A DNA stretch of 64,000 bases from contig JALMQS010000075.1 in the NCBI GenBank assembly GCA_024734495.1, forward strand, positions 10,412,757 through 10,476,756, in the 5' to 3' direction. Each line of letters begins with the position of its first letter. The stretch's first letter is position 1. Source of the stretch: Forficula auricularia (lineage: Eukaryota; Arthropoda; Insecta; Dermaptera; Forficulidae). A program made the position numbers and the translations under genes. Shown here piece after piece: positions 45,592 to 55,713 of the stretch. The notes beneath the pieces were generated by a model. That model ran no database searches. It was not told the DNA's origin and saw nothing but the letters and a program-made list of their open reading frames with translations.

Positions 45592-47660
45592 TGACGGCTC
45601 GGAATAAACATTATTTAATATATATTTTGAACGACCTATTAATCGAGCCTAGTCGATAAGAAGCGTGAAAATACGTTTTTCCTTAGTAAGTAATTTATGT
45701 TTGGTAAGGAATCTCAAATAGTTTTTTACAAATTCATTTCAATAGCAAAATCTAGGCCTAGACGAGTTAGAGTAACTTCTCACAACATTATTAAAAAAAT
45801 AATAATAGCTGTTAAATTTTGGGCCTATAAGAGGATGAAATCAAATAAGTTTCTAAAATAGAGTTACCATAAGAAGGGTTTATAAAAATATTGAAAACTT
45901 AATAATTAATTGATAATTAAGTTAAATTATTAATCAAAAGTTTTTACCCGAGTTCTAGTCAAGGGAATGAATTTGATATATTTAGACATATATAGAAACT
46001 TTTTACTTTATTTTTTCAAAAAATCTCTGTCCGATTTCTCTAATGAAATGCGAAAAGTAATTAAAGCTTAAAATACAAAAGGGATTAAATATGATTTTCA
46101 ATCAATCTCTGTATTTAAATTGAACTTCTCCCGCATGTTTAAATCCTTTTTATTTATTTTTTTATTTAATTTAAATATATATGTGATTATTATTCAACAC
46201 TTTGAAATGAATAAAAAAGTGACGAAAAGTTTGAAGGACTATTATTATTTTAACACTTTTTGTTTGTAAAATAAAAAAACAAAGTTTATTTGAAAATAAA
46301 AAAGTTAGAACGAAGTTAATTTTATAAGCAAAAAAATTTGCATAAACACTTTTTTTAGCAAATTCGCAATCAATGAAAGATGAAAAACAAATACAACAAT
46401 ATAACTATTATCTATTTGATATGCATGAAAAAGTTATTATATAGGTAAATATTTAAAAAAATATATTTTTTTACCATACATTGAGCTTGATAAATTTGAT
46501 GAATGAGTTAGAGTTGCATACTGTTTAAAATGGTCGAAAAAAGATTCGGCCTTTTGAGTCCAACCAGGACTACACTGTAAGTTAGATGCTTTGAATATGG
46601 TTTAATCAATACAGTGTTACGACAACACTTTAAGTTTTTGGTTGCAATCCTTCTTGACCAGAGAAAGGTTGACGATTTGTCGATTTTATCTCGAAGAAGT
46701 TCCCCATGAATGGTCTGGTAACGTGCCCAAGCGATTCGACCTGTTTAAGCCCTGATGCTGATTGAGGTAATTGAAGTAGGAGAGTAGGATGTATTTAAAA
46801 GAAGAGATTGGTTTTTTATTGGTTAATTATAAGTATACATTTCTCCATTGCTGATCGCGGGAGAGCTTAAATTCATCTCTTAACTCCAATTGACAATTGA
46901 ACCACCCCAACTGGGTTTCAGCTTCGACTGCCAACTATCTGACTGACCAAAAGGCTGCTTGAAGAGTCGAAATTTTAAGATTACTTCTCATAGGCCAAAT
47001 TCTTAATTAGCGGGGCGTATCTAAAAACCAACCACCATTTCTTGAAATTTAATCTCTAGATATTTCCCACGCAAAAAGAATTTATAATACACATCTGGGC
47101 TAAAGGTCATTTGACATTTATTTACGACTCGTGTTAAGAGACATTTGACATTTAGGTCCAGGAAGTTGTAAAATCCCTTATCCATTGTGAAATGGTCATA
47201 TTCGAGGATCAAAAAGGGAATAATTATATTTTTATTTAAGGAAATAAATTCTCGAGGCACAACAACAGTACTGTAAATAAAGCTAAAACTATTTTTTTTT
47301 CACTCAGTTACATAAATTTACCTTACTTACCTAAAATTATTTTTAAATTTCAAACAAACCATTATGAAACTGTGTTAAACCAAGTAAAAAATCTAAACAA
47401 AAATACATTTTTGAGTTTGAAACAGTGGCCAAGTTTTTTTTTCGAAATATTAGTTGAATGTGATATTTTTGCAAAGCCTTAAGTTTTTTAAATTTTTTCC
47501 TAGGCTGAGTAGTTTTTTATAAAGCCAGGAGGAACATTAGTAAGTTTTCACCTTGTATATTTTGATTAATTTAGATAGATTTTATACAAAGAATTTTTTA
47601 AATTCTCATAGGTAAGTGTTTCATTTTAAAATATGTTTATTGAATTTTTATATTTTTTAG
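45592..47660. other. Unassigned AT-rich sequence
   Basis: No supported gene. A GC-richer patch at about 46540-46750 has an open minus-strand stretch that I do not recognise. It may be an old transposon fragment. Confidence 0.45.
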
Positions 47661-47664
47661 GATT

Positions 47665-48550
47665 ACTTACTACTTACTTCCGATGGCCAAATCGCCCTTG
47701 TAGAGCTTGAGCCTCTCGCGTGATGCTTCTCCATATCCCTCTATCCTGGGACAATCCCTCCCATCCTACCCCCACGTGAAGCTCTCGCAAATCTCTGACG
47801 ACATTATCCAGCCATCTTTGTCTTGGTCTGCCTGGTGGTCTTCTTCCAGGCGGGTAGCTCTCGTGGAGGTTCTTTATGTCCCTGGTTTTTGGAGCACGAG
47901 CCACATGACCGGCCCATTCTAGTCTTCTTTTCCTCACTACACTTGAGATATAAGGCAGCTTTGTCATGTCTCTGACTTCTTCCTCGGATCTTCGTCTCCA
48001 TTCACCAGAAGTTAGATCTTGAACAGGTCCACATATATTCCTGAGAACTTTATTCTCGAAACTTATCAGTCTCCTCTGGTTAAGTAGCGTCATTGTCCAC
48101 GACTCACAGCCATACATCACAACCGGTCTTATTAAGGTATTGTATATTTTTATTTTTATTTCTCGTGATAGAACTCTCATTCGAAGTAGTCCATTCAGAC
48201 TTGCCAAAGCTCTATCACCCGCATGTATTCGAGAGAATATTTCCTGGTGTATTCTGGCATCCGACGTCTCTATAGCTCCCAAATATTTAAACCTCGATAC
48301 GCCCTCAAAAATCCTGTTCCCTACTTTCATTGGTGTGCAATTTGTATGGATCTTGACATTAGCATGTATTTGGTTTTCTCTTCACTTATAACTAAACCCA
48401 CCCCATTCCCTCCCGTCTCGAGCGCACCGAACATTCTCTTCAGTCCTTCCTCACTCATGCAGACAAGATCAATGTCATCCGCATATCCGAAGGCCCTCAG
48501 TACTCTGCTCAGAGGCACGCCCGCGTCAACCCGTTTTACACTCGTCATTA
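47665..48550 (-). pseudogene. LINE reverse transcriptase C-terminal part (RTE-like)
   Basis: Minus strand: GVPLSRVLRAFGYADDIDLV (YADD catalytic box, about 48510-48450), ISEEKTKYMLMSRSIQIA, a frameshift at about 48330, then MKVGNRIFEGVSRFKYLGAI, VVMYGCESWTMTLLNQRRL, RRLEWAGHVARA and PPGRPRQRWLDNVV, with a stop after RFGHRK at 47674. This is the usual order for arthropod RTE/BovB-like elements. 5'-truncated at about 48550. The 3' tail is a run of AAGTAAGTAGTAAGTAATCC. Better preserved than the copy at 16565. Confidence 0.9.
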
Positions 48551-48837
48551 ACTTCTATTTTTAAAAAATTAAAAAAATTAAATTAATTTTATTTTTTATT
48601 TTTTTATTTTTATTTTATTTTTTAGGATTTAAAAACGTAAAAATCTTTTGATTTTAAATTGAAGATGAGCTTAATGTTGCTCAAAACAAGTATTTCCAAA
48701 GGTAATAAAATGGATTTTTAATATGATAAAGAAATGTTGACTTTTATTTTTATTTGAAATGCTATTTTTAAGAAGAATATTAAAGAATCGTTTATGTACA
48801 TTTAAATTTACTTATATCTTATATGTATATCGGAATA

Positions 48838-49010
48838 TAGGTTTATTTGCATCAAGCACACAGGTCTACCTCATTGATTTCCCCTTAAGAACAACAACTC
48901 TGCTACTATCGCGAAGAAAAATATTATATTTGGTATATATATGTATGTTTCAACTCCATTGATTTCTTTTTGTGAATCAACAACTCTGCTACTCTTGGCA
49001 AAATAAAATA
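48838..49010 (+). repeat. Hammerhead-family distal fragments, in tandem
   Basis: GGTTTATTTGCATCAAGCAC, TCATTGATTTCCCCTTAAGA and CAACAACTCTGCTACTATCG, then a second partial copy ending CAACAACTCTGCTACTCTTG. This is the segment that follows the ribozyme in loci 1 and 5. No ribozyme core here. Confidence 0.6.
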
Positions 49011-50104
49011 TTTTCACTCATATAGCTCCCTAGTTCTGTGCTTTTGTGCTTGTTTGTTGGTGGTTTTGGTGGTGTTAGACCGCATAGGAGCTGCTCATTA
49101 TTGTTCATTCCGCTCTATTCATTTCATTGGTGTTTCAGGATCAAAGTAACGCTATCTTGTAGCTTCTGTGTTGGAACTGCATCTTTTATAAATAAAAAAC
49201 CCTCGATGATGCAATTCGAGTGAGTCATTAAAAGTTACTTCGGGAATCCGTACATCAAAGCCCTTTTCGGATATATATTTCCTTTTAGTTTATTTGAGTT
49301 GAAGATCAATTACTGGTGAGCCAAAGTGTCGGAAGATAAAACAACAACCGGCACTCTGCCAAGCAACTCTCCAAAAGACAAGGGAAATATCTGAATTAAC
49401 TTTCTCTAGTGATAATTAATTAGAAAGGCTTTGCTCCTGTATACTTTTTTTATGAAAATATATCTCTTACAAATAAAATACTTTCCTTATGCTTTTAATT
49501 TTTTTTTTTTAATTATATTTTTATCCTGACATCCTAATCACCTAAGTGTTTTTTTTATTTAATATTAATTATTACCCTTATATAGAGAAAAGGTCAAGTA
49601 TTGGAATGGCGTTTTCGGGAATTTACAAGTTTTCTAATTTGAATATTATAAATTTCGCTTTCATTTTTTTCTGCAAATTTATTATAAAATAGGATTTTTT
49701 ATAAAGAAAATCACGAGTGTCAATATTGAAAACGAGTTGTTATGAATGACTTTTATTATCTGCCAGAAGAGTTGTATTCACTCCTTTGTGCCAAAAAGCA
49801 ATTTGATGATATAACATTGAACTCCCTCAATAGATTTCGAATTCTTAGGCCCTAAAAAGGCGTCTGTACACTGTCACTTCGTATAAACTCACTAAAAATT
49901 GAATGTAGCAGTCGCTAGCTTGCTTTTAGTTATTGCAATTTTGTGCAGCTATGCATAGTAAAAACCCATCATTACCATTATCAAATTACAATTTCAGTAA
50001 TCAAATTAAAATAGTAGCATTATTATTAGAGTATTTTTACCTAAAAATCAAAGACTCTAGGTTTCACTTTTTATTTGAATGCAAGAAACATGATTATATG
50101 TTAT
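49011..50104. other. Unassigned AT-rich sequence
   Basis: No supported gene or named repeat. Confidence 0.5.
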
Positions 50105-50182
50105 AAAGAGAAATCTTGTTCTCTGCTCGATGCAAATAAATATTTACTAATATAAATATGTATATATATAATTTATTTGTTT

Positions 50183-50219
50183 GATATTATAGTTTCGAAG
50201 GTTTGAGCTTCATCATCAA
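50183..50219 (-). pseudogene. Inactivated hammerhead core, locus 5 mirror copy
   Basis: Minus strand has TTGATGA (core C3 to U), AAGCTC in stem II against ACCTTC (mismatched), and CTATAATATC instead of CTATAGTC, so the cleavage triplet is lost. Confidence 0.7.
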
Positions 50220-50418
50220 TCTTTTTAATTATAAATATTTTATATGTTATTTCTTATGGGTCAATTGCCCGATTGTATTTAGAAAATTTGTTTTTGTTGT
50301 TATAGCAAGGAAGTTGTATAAGCTATTAACTGCTATAATAACAAAATCAATTTTCTACATCGATTTGGATAATTGATCTCATGAGAAATAACAGATAACA
50401 CATTTCTAATTTAAAAGA

Positions 50419-50453
50419 CTGATGATGAAGGTCAAACCTTCGAAACTATAGTC
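50419..50453 (+). ncRNA. Hammerhead ribozyme core, intact, locus 5
   Basis: Plus strand: AGA-CTGATGA, U, stem II GAAGGT/ACCTTC (loop CAA), GAAAC-TATA-GTC, then TCT, so stem I has 3 bp. Cleavage is predicted after C50453. This is the only intact one antisense to mGluR. It lies upstream of exon A. Confidence 0.7.
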
Positions 50454-50639
50454 TCTAACAAATAGATTAAATTTATACATATTTGGAGAATCTCATTGAT
50501 TTCTCTTTATGAATTAACAACTCGGAAAAATAGAATCTTTCCATGACCATATGAACGTTTGTCTAGTTCACTTAGGACTTTGTGTTTCATAATCGACCTT
50601 TATGGTAAGTTTGTAGAGTCAATAATACATTAACTATTT

Positions 50640-51085
50640 AGTAACCGAGTTCGAGTTCGAATACGGCTCTCATCTATGGAGAGGAGCCTCTAAATATTCT
50701 CTTGCTACCCTAGATGCAATTCAGAAACGAGCCGTCAAGCTAATTGACGATTCTACCCTCACCGACTCACTACTCGCAAGCTCATCGAAGAAATGTCTCT
50801 GCCCTTTCCCTTTTCTAAAGATACTATCACGGCAGGTGCTCTGATGAGATAAAATCAATAATTCCCCCCAAATCATGTTTTGCACGTAGCACGCGTTTTG
50901 CCGACCCCCAACACTCTTTCGCGGTCAAATTAGAAAAGTGCCGGACCACTTCATTCGCCAATACATATATCCCCATGACTTCAAGAAACTGGAACTCTCT
51001 CCCAGCCTCCATCTTTCCCAGCACCTATTATGATATATCAGTTCATATTACACCCAAAAGAGGCAGCTCTGGCAGCCTGATAAAA
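50640..51085 (+). pseudogene. 3' part of a Jockey/CR1-like LINE
   Basis: Plus-strand frames, with shifts, give YGSHLWRGASKYSLATLDAI, QKRAVKLID, then RCSDEIKSIIPPKSCFARST, RFADPQHSFAVKLEKC and PMTSRNWNSLPASIFPSTYY. This is the C-terminal pattern of Jockey/CR1 reverse transcriptases. 5'-truncated, at least one frameshift near 50820. Confidence 0.8.
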
Positions 51086-51088
51086 GAT

Positions 51089-51202
51089 TGTTATTGACAT
51101 AAGCTCAGTATTAAATATAACCTGAACAGAGAAACTTGTATAAAATTATCTCAATAAAGACATCTATATAAATATTAAATATTCTTTTATTTAAACAACA
51201 CA
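51089..51202 (+). repeat. Possible 5' LTR remnant
   Basis: TGTTATTGACATAAG to TTTAAACAACACA, with AATAAA at about 51155, immediately before a TGGTGTCAGG primer-site candidate. TGTT...AACA ends are LTR-like. The left boundary is uncertain, and part could be the 3' UTR of the preceding LINE. Confidence 0.35.
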
Positions 51203-51784
51203 TGGTGTCAGGTGGAAAAACCGAAATCGAATAAAAATGGAAAATACGCAATTCAGACTAAAACCAATCATCTTCGATAAAACCTTGCCTCAAATATGGA
51301 TAAAATGGAAAGGAATGTTTCTTCTGAACATGAAGGCAACTGGAAAATCAAAATCTAAAGATGAAGATATGAAAATTGCCATTCTTCTGACTCATATGGG
51401 GGAAGATGCTATTGATGTCTTCAATACGTTCTCAGAAGAAAAAGGATACGTTGGAAAAAACTATTCGATAAGTATTGCATTCCAAACATTAATTATGCCA
51501 TAGAAACATATAAATTCAATAGGTTGAAACACAATTCTGGTCAATCCTTTGAAACTTATTTAACTGAATTAAAATCTCAAGCTGCAAATGGTAATTTTAT
51601 TTGTTCTGGTCCCACGTGTAAACAATCATACCCTGAAAGAATGTTCAAAGACCATATAATTGCTAATATCAACGATAAAGAAGTCCAACAAACATTATTA
51701 AAAGAGACCAAGGAACTTTCTTTGGAAGATATATTTCAAACATGCAAAGCTGTTTTCAGTAGTTCTGTTTTCATTTTGTATTAA
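51203..51784 (+). pseudogene. Ty3/Gypsy-type gag fragment
   Basis: The site TGGTGTCAGGTGG (51203) resembles a tRNA-Leu-type primer-binding site. The ORF starts at 51237 (MENTQFRLKPIIFDKTLPQI) and contains WIKWKGMFLLNMKATGKSKS, MGEDAIDVFNTF, then, after a frameshift in the A-run at about 51455-51460, FDKYCIPNINYAIETYKFN, GQSFETYLTELKSQA and MFKDHIIANINDKEVQQTLL. This is the N-terminal Gag domain of insect Ty3/Gypsy elements (W..F..YL.A.G, Y..F..R.Q..GES...FLT.LK). The reading is lost after KELSLEDIFQTCKAVF. No pol and no 3' LTR nearby. Confidence 0.8.
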
Positions 51785-52698
51785 CTCTAAATACTTGATC
51801 CCTCTGACGTTTTGTTTTTAATCTGTAACTTGAGTTCTATTACTTGATAACATACAACAATTTGAGAGCACATGTAGCTAACAAATACAAGTGTTTTCTT
51901 GTTTTCTTCAATAAAATGTCTTTGGTAATTTTGACATACGACATTTTGATATAACAGTGACGATATATCACATTATTTATATTCTCTTTTGGCTATATCA
52001 AGACGTTCCTTTCTCATTTTCCATCTTCTTTATATATATATATTTAGAGAGCCGTTCCTCACACCAAGGTTGGAGTAACACTTTTCAGTGGGAACTAAAG
52101 GACTAGATCTGGTCTGTTTCCTCGAAGGACTTAAAAAGAGTCTTCCAGGCGCGAAGAAACCCCAAACCGAATTAAAGATAAACCCCTCGTGCATTTGACT
52201 GGAATGTTTTTTCTCTCTCCTGGCTTGCGATTTTATTCTATTCTTAAACTTACACTCACTTGCTGACAATACCATTTGTATTTTTTCTAAATTGCCGATA
52301 GATAGGTAGATAAGCGAATTGAATAAATTGAGAGAGAAAAAAGTTAGCTTAAATTTTGCAAAAAAGAAATGCAATTATTCTCAATAAATCGTTACTCTTT
52401 AAAGGGGTTTCAAAAATATATAAATAAATTATTTAATAATTGAACGAATAAAAATATAATAGGTATAATGAAAATGTGTAATGTAGACAAATAAAAGAAA
52501 AACACATTTATTTGCCGAGGGTTTTTATTCTTACTCTCATCAGCCCATCAAAATATATTGAAGGTATTTCTGGCAAGCACACTAAAAATAATAATAATTT
52601 GCACTGATTTGTAGAAGAAAACATTTATCGAAACGTTGGAAAACAAATAAATATTTAGTTATCTAGTTTAAATGACTTTGTTTCAAATTTCAGTTTCT
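51785..52698. other. Unassigned AT-rich sequence
   Basis: No supported gene. An open minus-strand frame at 52030-52374 has no recognisable domain. Near 52515-52640 there are decayed CTGATGAGAG and CGAAACGTTGG motifs of Penelope type. Confidence 0.45.
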
Positions 52699-52706
52699 TA
52701 TATACG

Positions 52707-53375
52707 CAGGATCGTATTTCTAAATAGGCTAAGTAAGCTGCAGCCTAGGGCGGGAAATTTTCAGGGGTGGCAGTTTGGCAATTTATTCAAACGTTAAAAT
52801 GAAGTATTTCAGACGTTAATAATATTTTCCGTACGAATTTAAGAATACATGTTACTTCAAATATGTTTTAGTCCTTCTACCTACTTTCTAAAACTATAAA
52901 TAATACAAATCCACAGCATATTTTTCAAAAAATAAACCAGTAATTAAGTAACTATATTTTGTGTAATTTCATTTTACCAACTTAATTCAATTTGAACACA
53001 GTCCTTCAATTACCCAAAAGATAGTCATTAGCATTAAAATATAAAAATATGTTTAAAATAGTGATCACTTTTCTCCAAGAATAAATTAATAAATGAAGTT
53101 CGAAACCCATTTCATTTTTTAACGAATCTTAAAAAGAAGTAAGTAAAAAAAGCAACAAATAGATAACTAATTTGATTATATAATTTATTATATAAACCAT
53201 TAAAATTCTATTTTTATCTAAATTAAATGAACTTCATCTTTAAAAAAGATGAAAACACCAAGAACTTTATCCTTTTGTTGTATAAAATAAATGTATTAAG
53301 CAATTATGAACTATAGAGAGGCCGGCAATGGACTTTAGCCTATAGGCGACATACTCTTAAATCCGGCCCTGTAGA
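52707..53375. mobile_element. hAT-like non-autonomous element
   Basis: TATATACG at 52699-52706 and 53376-53383 is an 8-bp target duplication. One end is CAGGATCGTATTTCTAAATA; the other, in complement, is CAGGGCCGGATTTAAGAGTA preceded by TCTA. Internal TGCAGCCTAGGGCGGG is typical of this type. 669 bp, no ORF. Confidence 0.75.
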
Positions 53376-53383
53376 TATATACG

Positions 53384-53952
53384 ATTTTTGGAATTTTACA
53401 AAAATATTTATTTTATTTATTCTAACTTTTTAAATCGTCTTACCAAATAAAAAAATAAGTTAACACTAGAAAAATCAAAGAAACGTTATAAAGCGAATTT
53501 CAATTGAATCCATCCTTTGAATCGCGTCTAATTGGCGGAGTCGGATTCTCTAAAGATTCAATCAAGTTGGGGCGGCCATTTCAAAGGAAGTGGTAGATCG
53601 ACTCATTCTGTTCATTTCCCCCAAGCACCGAATAAAGAGATAATTGATTCGACACAGTGAAAAAAAAAGATTAATTTCCCTCTATGCGGAGCTCCTCACT
53701 TAAACTTGCTCCCGTTTTTTTTCCTCACTCTCTCAATACTATTGGTGATTTCGAAGAGAATTCTTTTAGATTGTTTCATATTCTATCAAAAAGTGCACAA
53801 ATATTTATGAGTGTTAAGTGCTGAAACCTCAAGACTTTTATTTACCATTTATTATAATAATTAGAGACCGCGGTTTCGTGTGGTAAAAAGCACAAAACCT
53901 GTAAAACACTGTTTATCTTGATAATTTTATTTTTTATTAACATAAAAACCAG
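53384..53952. other. Unassigned AT-rich sequence
   Basis: No supported gene or named repeat. A GC-richer patch at 53520-53640 is not recognised. Confidence 0.45.
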
Positions 53953-54245
53953 TTTAATATGAAAGATATTAATTTGCCGATGCTTATAGATTCAAATTAC
54001 AGGAAATCATAAGTTGGTGTCATCTATTAAAGAGAGTCAGAGAGGTTCGCATCCTGCAGGTGAGCCAGATGGCCCAGATTGCTGTTACTGGCACTCGGGT
54101 TCGATTCCCGAGGGGTGAAAAACAACCCATCTGACATATAATTAAAAATATTCCATTCCATCGAATTTAATAGATGACACCAACTTATGATTTCTTGTAA
54201 ATTTGAATCTATTACCATCGGCAAATTAATATCTTTCATATTAAA
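53953..54245. repeat. Palindrome with a SINE in its loop
   Basis: 78-bp arms (53953-54030, 54168-54245): TTAATATGAAAGATATTAAT, TTTGCCGATG and TAAGTTGGTGTCATCTATTAA at left with complements at right. A tRNA-like SINE head lies between them. Confidence 0.85.
54027..54167 (+). mobile_element. tRNA-like SINE, family S2, copy 1
   Basis: GTCAGAGAGGTTCGCATCCT, GTGAGCCAGATGGCCCAGAT (A-box region), CTCGGGTTCGATTCCCGAG (perfect B box inside a 5-bp T-stem), then GACATATAATTAAAA and ATTCCATTCCATCGAATTTA. Confidence 0.65.
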
Positions 54246-54423
54246 TTAGGAAAAGTCATTCCATTGCCCTTCGAATTTTGAATCTCTTCAAAATTCGAAA
54301 CACTCAACGACCTTTATTTAAATTATATGGCATGGCTATATGTTTAAATTTAGAATCACTATATCGCGAAATTTTACAAATTAAGATAACAATCTTTGAG
54401 TAAAATATTTTACGCGTGTACAT

Positions 54424-54592
54424 ATGTCAGAGAGGTTCGCATCCTGCAGGTGAGCCAGATGGCCCGGATTGCTGTTACTGGCACTCGGGTTCGATTCCCG
54501 AGGGGATGAAAAACAACTCCTCTGACATATAATTAAAATTATTCCATTCCATCGAATTTAATAGATGACACCATCTTATGATTTCTTATAAA
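54424..54592 (+). mobile_element. tRNA-like SINE, family S2, copy 2
   Basis: Nearly the same as copy 1. ATGTCAGAG at the start pairs with CTCTGACAT after the tRNA-like part, giving a closing stem like an acceptor arm. The tail reaches GACACCATCTTATGATTTCT. Confidence 0.65.
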
Positions 54593-54595
54593 AAA

Positions 54596-54985
54596 CAGTG
54601 TTTTTTTTTGGTTGACAGCACACTAAAAATATCTGGAATCATATGCGGCACACCTAAATATAAAAAAGTAAAAGTTGTATGATGGAAAAAAAAATGAAAT
54701 AATTACAAATACTATTTCAAAGTTACGAAACCCATGCAATTTTAATTATTTGTCAAAAACGCTCTCGGCACATTTGACAATCTATCGCGGCACACAGGTT
54801 GAGAAACACTGGCTTATAGAGCCCAAAATCGAAACAGTTTTCCGCATTGAAAATATAAAAATTTTGTTAAAGAACAAACTTATGAATACTTGAATTTAAT
54901 TTTTCTATTGAATTATAAAAATGAAGAAAAAAGTAAGACTTTTTCACGACCCAGTAGGTTCTCCAGTTAGAACAAGTATTTAGTT
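54596..54985 (+). repeat. Tandem duplication unit 1, with hAT-type MITE
   Basis: The MITE at 54596-54811 ends CAGTGTTTTTTTTTGG and GGTTGAGAAACACTG and contains GACAGCACAC and GCGGCACAC. Then GAGCCCAAAATCGAAACAG and AGTTAGAACAAGTATTT. Both MITE and flank recur in unit 2. Confidence 0.75.
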
Positions 54986-55016
54986 TTTGTAGGGAAGATA
55001 GTTCCAGTCTCTAGAA

Positions 55017-55395
55017 CAGTGTTTCTCAACCTTTTTGGTTGACAGCACACAAAAAATTTGGTATCATTTGTGGGCCACCTAAATATAAAAAAGTAAAAGT
55101 TGTATGATTCAAAAAATGAAGTAATTACAAATACTATTTCAAGGTTACAAAACCCATCCAATTTTAATTATTTGTCAAAAAAGCTCGCGGCACACAGGTT
55201 GAAAAACACTGGCTTAGAGAGCCCAAAATCTAAACAGTTCTCCACTTCGAAAATACAAACATTTTGCTACAGAACAAACTTTCTAAGACGATTTCTTTGT
55301 ATTAATTTAATTTTTCTATTGAATGATAAAAATGAAGAAAAAGAAAAACTTTTTTCAGGACACAGTATGTACGTCAGTTAGAACAAGTATTTTTT
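55017..55395 (+). repeat. Tandem duplication unit 2, with hAT-type MITE
   Basis: The MITE at 55017-55211 (CAGTGTTTCTCAACCTTTTT to GGTTGAAAAACACTG) is followed by the same flank as unit 1 up to CAGTTAGAACAAGTATTTT. Shared flanks without fresh target sites argue for duplication, not two insertions. Confidence 0.75.
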
Positions 55396-55713
55396 CACAT
55401 TATCGTCTGAATTTTATTGAACTTCAATTAAATATTTGCTCTCTCTATAACGAGTATAATTTTGATCCAAGAGCAAAAGGCAATTCCTAGAATAATAGAA
55501 ATTAAAAATTAAATCTTTAATAGTCTGAACAGGTCTTGACTTGTATTTAGCATCCTTGCATTTCCTTCGCTATAAAGGAAGAAGTTAGATAATTCAATCC
55601 ACACCCTTTTTAGTTATCCCCTCCACCCCGCACATTTATTAATTAAGAAAAAAAGCGAAAAAATTTCCAAGACTCGGGTCGCTAGATTTGCCGTAGTAAT
55701 TAATAATAAACTT

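Larger units (their letters stand above)
50105..50510. repeat. Hammerhead-bearing palindrome, locus 5
   Basis: The left segment (GTTCTCTGCTCGATGCAAAT) leads into a palindrome of about 50165-50470 with diverged arms. The right half continues to CTCATTGATTTCTCTTTATG and CAACTCGG. A ribozyme sequence lies in each half: decayed on the minus strand, intact on the plus strand. Confidence 0.8.

Noticed and set aside
52030..52374. 114-codon open frame on the minus strand
   Set aside because: No domain. Not mGluR-like although on the same strand, and it cannot supply the missing upstream exon.
52515..52560. Hammerhead-like CTGATGAGAG...CCCTCGGCAAA on the minus strand
   Set aside because: GAAA is replaced by GGCAAA and no stem III or cleavage site is present.
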